A stretch of 6,929 nt of DNA from Kouleothrix aurantiaca. GTDB taxonomy: Bacteria > Chloroflexota > Chloroflexia > Chloroflexales > Roseiflexaceae. The position numbers and the translations under genes were made by a program. Location of the stretch: positions 1 through 6,929 of the forward strand of contig LJCR01000114.1 in assembly GCA_001399705.1 (NCBI GenBank), in the 5' to 3' direction. Shown piece by piece: positions 1 to 5,600 of the stretch (its first letter is position 1; each line of letters begins with the position of its first letter). The notes beneath the pieces are model-generated. The model was not told the DNA's origin. It did no database searches and saw only the letters and a program-made list of their open reading frames with translations.

Positions 1-1751
1 CCAATGTTCCGCACAAGACCAAGCTGAATCGCCGCAATATGGCGCGCCAATTCGTCAGGCCTCTGCATCGCACGTAGTTTGGCGCGCTCTTGTCGCCAAA
101 TGTCTTGCCGCCGCGCTCGGCCAACTTGCCCATACACCATGCGAATCATTCCTGCGGACCACTGGCCCGGAGCAAGTGACTCCACGTAGGCGATGCAACG
201 TTTTGCATTGTGGATACGTTGCAGTTCGCCTGTCGCGCGATCTGTTACTACGGGCGTGTCTAAATAGACTGCAACGGCCTCGCCCAAGCTCATTGTGTGT
301 GCCGACAACCCACCGCTTTGCTCACTCTGACTAACAGAGTTCCTAGGATGTATACTAGGGGGAACGTGATTGTACATGCTGGCCTGAGGTTCTTCCTTCG
401 CTTCTGGATAGCACAAACTGTCGTTTGGTGAATCAGTCACCGCCGCAATGTTGGTGGTTTTTGCGCAGATGGCGAGGGGTGGGTTCGATTCCAACGCCGC
501 AATGTTGATTGTTTTTGCTACAAGCCTCAGCCCCAACCGACCGCGCGTGCGTGGTAGGATAAAGCCAGCCTCCACCAAGCCATCCTCCAGGCGCGATATC
601 GTGCTTGTGCTTGTGCCGAACGCCTTAGCCACATCAGCGATGCTGATCAATACCACCCCACTGTGTGCCTCTTGACGGTAGTAGGCAAACAGCTTGTCAG
701 CATCCACCCGCTGTGGCCGATCGCGCCTGGCACGTGATTTGGTCAGCGCTCGCGCAGGTAACATGTCAGCACTGTGCGTAGGAGATGTCACGCGTGGATG
801 ACCCTTGCAGAGCATCCTTGCTTCGTGCTTGGCAATACAGCGCAAGATCTCGGCAGTTTGCTTAGCGAGACCTTTCTTCTCGAAGTTCCCCCAGGGCAGT
901 TTGCCTTCATCGGCCCAGAAGTGAATTACTGCCACGATCTCGTCATTCGGCAGCTGCATGATGCCGCCAATCACACGAAACCGCGCTTCAGATGGACTAG
1001 GCGCACTGGTATAGTCCTCCAGAGCAGCTCTTGCCATCTCAGGCAACGTTTTCATTACGCGTGTCTTGATCGCCTCGATGTTGCCGAGCCGCTTTGCGAC
1101 TGATTCTATATCGATTTCGGGCGCTACAACTGGCCCAATCTGGCCACGGGTTTGTAGAATCTCCACGGCCCAAGACGGTGCCTCGGGGAGCCCATCGACT
1201 GGGAGTAACTCACGAAGAAGCGTGTAATCCTGTCCGCTGCGATGGCGACTAGCGGGTGCGACGGTGTTGCCCTCAGCTATGACGTCGTACTGATCTTTTT
1301 TGCAGACACGGACAGTCGGACAGCCAGCCGGACGTCGATACCAGGTATGCCACCGCCCCGCCCCACCACCGGAGCGATACAGAACAGTTGGTGGCATCCC
1401 GTTTGCCTTGAACTGCGCAGCCCAGAGCGGACTGTCTGGCGCAATGTCGATAATACCGGAGAGCTCTGCGTTGATACCGATATTCGCTTTTGGCCAGCGC
1501 GCCCACCAATTGCGAATAGTCGTCTCGTCGCGGGTTGCACTGTCGCTGCCAGTGGCTGCAAGTGGTGCTTTGCCAGCTTTATTGTCCGCGTGATGGCGAC
1601 CGCATGCACAGTGTCCATCGGCATCGGGCCAGCAGAGCGGATGGACGTAGTAACCCAGGCGAGCTAGGTTTAGTGCCTGGATGAGCATTGGTGAGTCTGT
1701 GCCATTGGCACACAACTCAACGGGCGGCGTCGATGTTTGGAGGTGCATCAT
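1..1751 (-). CDS. Prim-Pol-like (bifunctional primase/polymerase N-terminal) replication protein, 3' end outside window
   Basis: Translating the minus strand from 1751 gives 583 codons with no stop, so the gene leaves the window at its C-terminal side. The start is ATG 1751 (or the adjacent ATG 1748), preceded by GGAGGTG at 1762-1756. The N-terminal ~180 residues follow the Prim-Pol layout (archaeo-eukaryotic primase fold): ALNLARLGYYVHPL near residue 30; C48-A-C50 then GKAP 60-63; A72-T73 then NWWARWP 81-87; NIGI 90-93; IIDIAP 100-105; SGGG 127-130 then H135; D156; and APASRHRSG with H170. Known members synthesise primers or copy DNA for plasmids, phages and integrative elements. Residues about 346-411 resemble a helix-turn-helix (SIADVAKAFGTSTSTISRLE). 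A duplicated 18-residue unit follows at 412-447, and the visible end is basic. The second acidic position of the usual D-x-D is Ala104. No Walker A helicase motif is visible in this part. The family call is from motif layout; polymerase activity is uncertain. Confidence 0.8.
   Translation of the reverse strand, partial: MMHLQTSTPPVELCANGTDSPMLIQALNLARLGYYVHPLCWPDADGHCACGRHHADNKAGKAPLAATGSDSATRDETTIRNWWARWPKANIGINAELSGIIDIAPDSPLWAAQFKANGMPPTVLYRSGGGAGRWHTWYRRPAGCPTVRVCKKDQYDVIAEGNTVAPASRHRSGQDYTLLRELLPVDGLPEAPSWAVEILQTRGQIGPVVAPEIDIESVAKRLGNIEAIKTRVMKTLPEMARAALEDYTSAPSPSEARFRVIGGIMQLPNDEIVAVIHFWADEGKLPWGNFEKKGLAKQTAEILRCIAKHEARMLCKGHPRVTSPTHSADMLPARALTKSRARRDRPQRVDADKLFAYYRQEAHSGVVLISIADVAKAFGTSTSTISRLEDGLVEAGFILPRTRGRLGLRLVAKTINIAALESNPPLAICAKTTNIAAVTDSPNDSLCYPEAKEEPQASMYNHVPPSIHPRNSVSQSEQSGGLSAHTMSLGEAVAVYLDTPVVTDRATGELQRIHNAKRCIAYVESLAPGQWSAGMIRMVYGQVGRARRQDIWRQERAKLRAMQRPDELARHIAAIQLGLVRNI
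411..518 (-). repeat. in-frame tandem duplication of an 18-residue unit inside the Prim-Pol gene
   Basis: Two consecutive 54-nt units (minus strand 518-465 and 464-411) encode 18 residues each, starting AKTINIAAL and AKTTNIAAV and both ending in Cys. Nine of 18 residues match. The DNA cores at 495-518 and 441-464 share 22 of 24 bases. The spacing is exactly one unit, so the frame is kept. It lies just after the helix-turn-helix-like region, where it would act as a flexible linker. Confidence 0.7.
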
Positions 1752-1848
1752 TGAACACCTCCGCATATTGTAACGAGCACCAGCACACGAGTGTGGTGCG
1801 GAATGCGAAAGCAATCGTAGATTTTCACGAGGTGCTCCTCGCATCCTC

Positions 1849-1876
1849 TTGACTTGAGTCGAGAGAATGCTAAGAT
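1849..1876 (+). promoter_or_regulatory. possible sigma70-type promoter reading into the nested inverted repeat
   Basis: TTGACT at 1849-1854 (5 of 6 to the -35 consensus) and TAAGAT at 1871-1876 (4 of 6 to the -10) are 16 bases apart on the plus strand. Transcription would begin near 1882, inside the left arm of the 1878-1961 element, giving an RNA containing the whole inner stem. No plus-strand gene follows, so a product would be non-coding. A match of this quality can arise by chance. Confidence 0.25.
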
Positions 1877-1877
1877 G

Positions 1878-1961
1878 GAGCAAGCGATGAAGAAGATCTT
1901 TCGAACGGTGCTTGCCGGCTAGTCGAAAGGTCTTCTCTCATTTGGGGAAGATCGCTTGCTC
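1878..1961. repeat. nested inverted repeat: outer 11-bp perfect stem, inner 14-bp stem, 18-nt loop
   Basis: The outer arms GAGCAAGCGAT (1878-1888) and ATCGCTTGCTC (1951-1961) are perfect complements. The inner arms AGAAGATCTTTCGA (1891-1904) and TCGAAAGGTCTTCT (1923-1936) pair over 14 positions, one of them T1897:G1930. The loop 1905-1922 contains the palindrome GCCGGC. The single non-Watson-Crick pair is a G:U wobble in a plus-strand RNA but an A:C clash in a minus-strand RNA, so an RNA form would be slightly more stable from the plus strand. No T-run follows on either strand, so it is not an ordinary terminator. Possible roles are a structured RNA, a replication or transfer origin, or a recombinase site. 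Confidence 0.75.
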
Positions 1962-1992
1962 AGCTTCCTTGGAAGCTCACACAGGCTGTTGG

Positions 1993-2322
1993 TTAAACAA
2001 CAACCCTGAATGGCTTCAGCTCATCAGGTAGCTGAGAAGCGAGAGAAGTTAATTGATGTTCGTTGCGTAGGCTATGTGCCCACCCGGCCCACCAATCCGT
2101 ACTTTCAACCTTTTGATCAATCTTCAGAAGAAGCTCGCGATATTTGTCGCGGGCTTTTGCTTTTGTCGCTACATGCGGCTCCAGGGTGACACTCGTAAAA
2201 AGTGACTGCAAAATCGCCCTCTGATCAGGCGTGTCAGCAGCCTGGAGTATTCCTGGTAGCCCACCAAGCCTGTCGATGGCTAACGCTGCATCTGGCAATA
2301 CAATGCTCGGGGCGATGGCGCA
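1993..2322 (-). pseudogene. C-terminal fragment of a probable serine recombinase
   Basis: Minus-strand frame from about 2322 (just after an in-frame TGA at 2325-2323) to TAA at 1995-1993, about 109 residues. There is no ATG start; a TTG at 2298 is in frame but has no obvious ribosome binding site. The stretch DRLGGLPGILQAADTPDQRA followed by ILQSLFTSVTLEP has the pattern seen near the C-terminus of serine recombinases, where a helical segment with a D/E-rich turn leads into LFxxVTL. The catalytic serine domain and zinc-ribbon region are absent, so it cannot recombine DNA. It lies upstream of the hairpin cluster and the Prim-Pol gene on the same strand, consistent with the remains of an integrative element. 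The last ~50 residues are not recognisable. A small free-standing helical protein starting at TTG 2298 is the alternative. Confidence 0.5.
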
Positions 2323-2340
2323 TCAAGTTGAGCACGTAGG

Positions 2341-2409
2341 GCGCTGATCAACAATTTGCTCGACCCGGACAAGATCGAGGCCGGCAAGGTCGAACTCCAT
2401 CTGAAACCG
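2341..2409 (+). pseudogene. fragment of a sensor histidine kinase (end of HisKA dimerisation helix)
   Basis: The plus-strand frame from 2341 reads ALINNLLDPDKIEAGKVELH followed by LKP. This matches the conserved end of the HisKA dimerisation domain (LINdLLDlsKIEAGKmeL), which normally sits about 40 residues after the phospho-accepting His. No His-box lies upstream: the frame meets TGA at 2329-2331. After LKPI the sequence stops resembling a kinase, and it ends at TGA about 25 codons later. A one-base shift upstream would give VEHVG, which could extend the match to about 2314. It is a scrap of at most ~33 codons, on the strand opposite to the recombinase fragment and touching it. Confidence 0.6.
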
Positions 2410-2768
2410 ATAGTCTGCCAGATTGAAGACAGCCGGTCGAGCTGCGCACCGATGCCTTCCCGGCATTTGGGCATCCTGCGCTGAGCGCGGCAACAGATCT
2501 TCATGCACGCAAATCCGCTTGCCATGGCGTAGAAACGCATCCGATCAGGAACAGGGCGTGACCTGTAATGCGGAGCCAGCTCAGCACGGCGATGTGCTGC
2601 AGTGTCGTATGCGAGCGGTCATAGCGTAACCTCCTCTCATGTGCTCTCAGCCTGCAACGGCATAACGCTGCTCATACAATGCCATTTGGCCGCACAAAAC
2701 ACTACTCGCTTCAGGGCCTAACCCTGTGCTCCTCACCCATCGCATGTTGCGCAGAATCACCCGCGTAA
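2410..2768. other. unassigned interval between kinase fragment and truncated gene tail
   Basis: No frame here gives a recognisable protein; the open stretches have biased, cysteine- and arginine-rich translations typical of non-coding frames. Two small features stand out. There is a hairpin CAGCAC-ggcgat-GTGCTG at 2582-2599. On the minus strand there is a perfect AGGAGG (2635-2630) seven bases before an ATG at 2622, opening only a 13-residue frame (MTARIRHCSTSPC). The latter may be the start signal of a gene whose body has been lost or frameshifted. Confidence 0.4.
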
Positions 2769-2879
2769 TCACCCATTTCGGCCCTGCAGGTGTGCACTGC
2801 TGGGCGCTATCGTGGCGTCCTATACGAGCCGCCGAACTACGACGGCGTTTGGCGCCTGGAATACGGTGAGGAGAAATGA
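2769..2879 (+). pseudogene. C-terminal tail of a truncated unidentified gene
   Basis: In the frame ending at TGA 2877-2879, the residues from about 2805 read RYRGVLYEPPNYDGVWRLEY then GEEK. This is balanced, protein-like sequence with host-like GC-rich codons. An in-frame TAA at 2766-2768 and loss of sense before about 2800 show the gene has been beheaded. Its stop abuts the ATG at 2880, and its last codons contain the ribosome binding site of the next gene (GAGGAG, 2868-2873). It was therefore once the translationally coupled upstream partner of the operon that follows. Family not recognised. Confidence 0.5.
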
Positions 2880-3263
2880 ATGACAACGCATCAAAGGCGT
2901 GGGCGTGGCACTTACCCGAATTTTACCACGCTGACCGCGATTGGCTTGGCGTGCAATGCGCTGGCCTTCGCGTCGGAGCTGATCTGGCTTGGCGGGTTTG
3001 ATCGCGAGGTTAGCATTGTTGTTGCGTGCCTTGCCGGCGGCGCTGTTCTTGTGGCAACAGGGTGGCGCTGGGCACCACTTATCGGCGCTGTGATCGCCGG
3101 GGGCTTGTTTTTCAGCAACCCGTTTCTGCTCTACAACCTTTCGCTGCCGCACACCAACCCGTTCTTTTTTTCCGCACTTGCCGAGGTTCTGAGCGGCGCG
3201 CTCGCGGTGGTGGCGGGCATTGGCGCCCTGGTGCTGGGCAATCGTCAGAAACGAGAGGAGTGA
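2880..3263 (+). CDS. small four-helix integral membrane protein, function unknown
   Basis: 127 residues. The ATG at 2880 sits six bases after GAGGAG and immediately follows the stop of the truncated upstream frame. After a basic, soluble N-terminus (residues 1-13) there are about four hydrophobic segments, near 16-38, 44-60, 64-82 and 96-120, and then a charged cytoplasmic tail NRQKREE. The positive ends suggest both termini lie in the cytoplasm. The segment SNPFLLYNLSLPHTNPFF (79-96) between helices 3 and 4 is proline- and aromatic-rich and is the most distinctive part. No catalytic motif is visible and I do not recognise the family. It lies four bases upstream of the next gene with no terminator between, so the two are probably co-transcribed and may act together in the membrane. 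The original promoter was probably upstream of the truncated gene and may be lost. Confidence 0.8.
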   Translation: MTTHQRRGRGTYPNFTTLTAIGLACNALAFASELIWLGGFDREVSIVVACLAGGAVLVATGWRWAPLIGAVIAGGLFFSNPFLLYNLSLPHTNPFFFSALAEVLSGALAVVAGIGALVLGNRQKREE

Positions 3264-3267
3264 TCCT

Positions 3268-3807
3268 ATGCAACGCATAACTTCTGCAGCGCTCTTGCTG
3301 TACCTGTGGGTGATGCTGATATTATTGGGCAGCCTTGTGCTGGAAACGTTCGTGATCTACCCAAATATTTTTTACAATGCACCCGAGCGCTTTCCCATCG
3401 CCCTTCAGTTTATGTCGGTCACTGGCCCAGCGCAGTTTTTTCGCCCGCTTGGCATGGCCAGCGTTTTTCTTGGCGCCATCGCGCTGCTGGTCAGCTGGCG
3501 CATCCCATCTGCGCGCTGGTGGGTTGCGGCGAGCGTGCTGATGATTCTGTGCGAAGGCGTAAGCTCGATGCTGTTCTTCTGGCCGCGCAACACGATCTTG
3601 TTCGTGGAAGGCGCTGCGCAGCATTCGGCCGATGTGCTTCGGCAGACGGCTAATGAATTTCAGACCTGGCATTGGTCGCGGCTGGCGTTCAATGCGGCGA
3701 GCGCTGCGTTCATTTTTATCGGGTATTTGCGCTTCTATCGGTTCACGATTGTAGGCCAGATGGAAGCACGCGAGCGTAGTGCAGATGGACCGGCGCTCGC
3801 GGCGTAG
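3268..3807 (+). CDS. four-helix membrane protein resembling DUF1772 (anthrone oxygenase-like)
   Basis: 179 residues from ATG 3268, which follows GAGAGGAG (3253-3260) at seven bases. An in-frame upstream start at 3220 lies inside the previous gene and is less likely. Hydrophobic segments lie near residues 7-31, 62-79, 84-105 and 136-156. Between helices 1 and 2 is a loop with YPNIFYNAPERFPIALQFM. After helix 3 comes FFWPRNTILF (103-112), then HS at 119-120 and FQTWHWSRLA (131-140) leading into helix 4. This pattern (long first loop, P-x-N after helix 3, a W/H-x-x-R motif before helix 4) resembles the DUF1772 family, whose fungal relatives include anthrone oxygenases and whose bacterial members are mostly uncharacterised. 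The family call is from pattern memory. It is the last gene of the operon, and a hairpin terminator follows 43 bases downstream. Confidence 0.8.
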   Translation: MQRITSAALLLYLWVMLILLGSLVLETFVIYPNIFYNAPERFPIALQFMSVTGPAQFFRPLGMASVFLGAIALLVSWRIPSARWWVAASVLMILCEGVSSMLFFWPRNTILFVEGAAQHSADVLRQTANEFQTWHWSRLAFNAASAAFIFIGYLRFYRFTIVGQMEARERSADGPALAA

Positions 3808-3850
3808 CAGGCAGATATCTAGCGCTGGAACCGAGACAACTCTGTACACA

Positions 3851-3888
3851 GAAGTTCGCGGGTGGCACAGGATCCGCGAACTTCTTTT
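3851..3888 (+). terminator. Rho-independent terminator, perhaps bidirectional
   Basis: GAAGTTCGCGG (3851-3861) pairs perfectly with CCGCGAACTTC (3874-3884) around a 12-base loop, followed by TTTT at 3885-3888. A3850:T3885 can add a twelfth pair. It lies 43 bases after the stop of the two-gene plus-strand operon. The convergent minus-strand gene ends 24 bases away at 3913, so the same stem could stop that transcript too, though only a broken T-run (TGTGT) follows on that strand. Confidence 0.8.
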
Positions 3889-3912
3889 GGTGCCAATGCC
3901 CAGCCGAAAGGG

Positions 3913-5187
3913 TTATTCTTCCTGCTCGAACCGTAGTGTGAAGCGCACCGGCGCGTTTGTGCCGTCGGCGGGCGCGGTGTAGCGAATCTCGGCCAGGTCG
4001 CGGTTGCGCGTGGCTGGGGGGCCGGCCGCGTTGGTCTCGACGCGCACAGAAAGCCCCGGCAGCGCCCAATGGTTGTGGCGCAGCGCAGCGAGATCGACAC
4101 CTTCCGCCGCGATCTGGAACACAAACGTTGGATCATGGCCGGCTGGCTGCGCGCAAACGATTGAAAGGCGACCGCGCTCGGCCCAGGCGTCGGTGGGCGC
4201 GCTGGTGCGCAGCCGCAGCCAGCCAAGCGGCTCGCCCGCGAACTGCCAGTGCGCGGTTGCGGGGTGAAACTGCTCGTTCATGACGTGGCTGCTGGACGAG
4301 TCTTGCGCGCCGAGCATGAGGTGCGGGCCGAGCCATGCGATAGCAACGCGCCGCGGCTCGGCGGCGATCACCCGCTCGACCTGGCGCTCGCCCTGGAATG
4401 CGAGGAAGTATGGCAGCGCCTCGGGCGGGATCTGTGCGCCCAGCAGCGCAACCAGCGGCGCAATCGCGAAATCCCATGCGTGCTCGAATGGCTGGCTGAG
4501 GTCGGGGAAGGGCGCGCGCGCGTAGCCACTAGCCAGCCAGATCCACATGCCCACGCCGGCCACATAATGGCGCATATCCATGCCATAGCTGCGGTCGTAT
4601 GGCCCGGCGAGGTTGCGCATCCCGGCATGGTAGAACTGCGCAATGTCGCTCCACAGCGCGGCTTCCATTTCTGCGCCGGCTGCGCGCAAGGCTGGCGAAG
4701 AAGCATAGGAACGCCACAGCGCCAGCGCATACAGGTCGATTGCGTAGTAGGTTGGCGAGTTATATTCGTCGAAGGTGCGGTTGGCGCGAAAACGCTGAAG
4801 AATCTTGGCGGCGAGCTGCTCGGATTTGGCCTGCCACGCTGGTTCGCGGAAGCGCGCCGCGCCAAAATCGAGCAGGAAGGCCGTCATCAGGGCGATGTTG
4901 GTGTAGCTTGCGGGCACGTTGCGCGCCAGGGTGCCGGCAATCGCGCGGCGCAGCGCCGTGTCGATGCCCGTCTGAAAGGCGCGCGCCAGCCCCTTGCGCC
5001 CGGTGTGGCGCACGACAAAATCCGCGCCGTGCGCAAGCGCGATCTCAACCGTGTCGTCGGTGCAGCCGTCGTCGATGATCAGCACCTCGACGCTGTCGAC
5101 GCCGGGGATGGCGCGCGGGATGTCGCGAATCACGGCCGCGATTGTGGCGGCTTCGTTCAGCACCGGGATCTGGACGATCAGTTTCAT
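3913..5187 (-). CDS. fusion protein: N-terminal part of a family 2 glycosyltransferase joined to a large helical lyase-like domain
   Basis: 424 residues. ATG 5187 was chosen because MKLIVQIPVLNEAATI is a canonical GT2 start, although the frame is open up to 5289; GAGAAA just upstream is a weak ribosome binding site. Residues 1-80 form the GT-A nucleotide-binding half: IPVLNE (7-12), VLIIDDGCTDDT (35-46), GRKGLARAFQTGID (63-76). At this point GT2 enzymes normally continue to the DxD metal site. Here the sequence switches, near residue 81 (nt ~4947), to a different domain: YTNIALM (95-101), EYNSPTYYAIDLYALAL (141-157), W179-S-D-I-A, GPYDRSYGMDMRHY (195-208), then a C-terminal half rich in beta-like sequence ending FEQEE. 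The second domain recalls an uncharacterised family with an alpha/alpha-toroid (polysaccharide-lyase-like) look. That likeness is from memory and tentative. No signal peptide or membrane segment is evident. Glycosyl transfer is unlikely without DxD. Confidence 0.8.
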   Translation of the reverse strand: MKLIVQIPVLNEAATIAAVIRDIPRAIPGVDSVEVLIIDDGCTDDTVEIALAHGADFVVRHTGRKGLARAFQTGIDTALRRAIAGTLARNVPASYTNIALMTAFLLDFGAARFREPAWQAKSEQLAAKILQRFRANRTFDEYNSPTYYAIDLYALALWRSYASSPALRAAGAEMEAALWSDIAQFYHAGMRNLAGPYDRSYGMDMRHYVAGVGMWIWLASGYARAPFPDLSQPFEHAWDFAIAPLVALLGAQIPPEALPYFLAFQGERQVERVIAAEPRRVAIAWLGPHLMLGAQDSSSSHVMNEQFHPATAHWQFAGEPLGWLRLRTSAPTDAWAERGRLSIVCAQPAGHDPTFVFQIAAEGVDLAALRHNHWALPGLSVRVETNAAGPPATRNRDLAEIRYTAPADGTNAPVRFTLRFEQEE

Positions 5188-5430
5188 GCGTTTCTCGCTG
5201 GCTGGCCGCGCAAAATGGCGCAGCGCGCCGTCACTGGGGCGATATTCTACCCGACCCACCCGCGTTTTGCAATGCGTTGCGGCTTGCATGCACCTGAGTG
5301 CGCGCCCACGTGTGCCTGAGGCGTTTCGCCGCGCGCCGCGCTGGGGTAAGCTGTGCGTGTCGGTTGGCGGGTTACAAGTTTGGAGGTTGCAGGTTGGCGA
5401 GGTGACGAGATGAAAGGGTGCGTGCAGCGT

Positions 5431-5458
5431 TTGGCAGTTGGCAGTTGGCAGTTGGTAG
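5431..5458. repeat. tandem 7-bp repeat, four units
   Basis: TTGGCAG occurs three times head to tail (5431-5451), followed by a variant TTGGTAG (5452-5458). With a 7-bp period, copy number could change by slippage. It is too short and has no spacers, so it is not a CRISPR array. Confidence 0.85.
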
Positions 5459-5475
5459 TCGGCACCCTTCGATAC

Positions 5476-5593
5476 GCGGCTGCGCCGCTACTCAGGATGC
5501 CAAAATATCTTCGTCCTCCGTGCCTCTAACACGAAAATAGAACCAAGAACTGTTCGCGTTCTATTTTCATCCATCAGGGTGCGGCGCAGCCGC
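5476..5593. repeat. nested palindromic element (118 bp) with perfect 13-bp outer and 11-bp inner inverted repeats
   Basis: Outer arms GCGGCTGCGCCGC (5476-5488) and GCGGCGCAGCCGC (5581-5593) are perfect complements. Inner arms GAAAATAGAAC (5533-5543) and GTTCTATTTTC (5558-5568) are too, around a 14-base loop that itself contains GAAC-T-GTTC. The sequence just inside the outer arms (CTCAGGATG on the left, the complement of CATCCATCAGGG on the right) is also partly complementary. The whole can fold into one long interrupted hairpin. No open frame is present. It looks like a short palindromic or MITE-like repeat. No target-site duplication was identified. Confidence 0.7.
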
Positions 5594-5600
5594 ATGGACA

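Larger units (their letters stand above)
1752..1992. other. gene-free, hairpin-rich interval between Prim-Pol gene and recombinase remnant
   Basis: No convincing reading frame is present in these 241 bases. They hold at least four inverted repeats: CACAC/GTGTG extended by GCAC/GTGC at 1777-1799; CGAGG-tgct-CCTCG at 1828-1841; the nested element at 1878-1961; and AGCTTCC-tt-GGAAGCT at 1962-1977. The strong ribosome binding site of the Prim-Pol gene is at its left end. Clusters of hairpins beside replication-initiation genes are typical of origins (double-strand, single-strand or transfer) and of recombination sites. Which of these applies, if any, cannot be told from sequence alone. Confidence 0.55.

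Noticed and set aside
1242..1667. Plus-strand 141-codon frame and overlapping minus-strand frames of 78 and 115 codons
   Set aside because: All overlie the Prim-Pol gene in other frames; their compositions are irregular and no start signals support them.
1878..1961. Retron msr-msd or a standard intrinsic terminator
   Set aside because: No reverse transcriptase frame lies nearby, and neither strand has a T-run after the stems.
2581..2622. 13-residue minus-strand frame (MTARIRHCSTSPC) behind a perfect AGGAGG
   Set aside because: The start signal is good, but the product is very short, has no resemblance to a known leader peptide, and lies in broken DNA. Kept only as a note in the unassigned interval.
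2820..3278. Minus-strand 152-codon frame
   Set aside because: Shadow of the 127-residue membrane protein; no ribosome binding site or recognisable domain.
3322..3849. Minus-strand 175-codon frame
   Set aside because: Antisense of the DUF1772-like gene and running into the terminator; arginine-rich shadow composition.
4249..5319. Long plus-strand open frame (356 codons) opposite the glycosyltransferase fusion
   Set aside because: It is the antisense shadow of a GC-rich gene. Its translation has no family resemblance, while the minus strand gives clear GT2 motifs.
5431..5458. Possible CRISPR-like array in the 7-bp repeats
   Set aside because: Units are seven bases with no spacers, and no cas genes are present.
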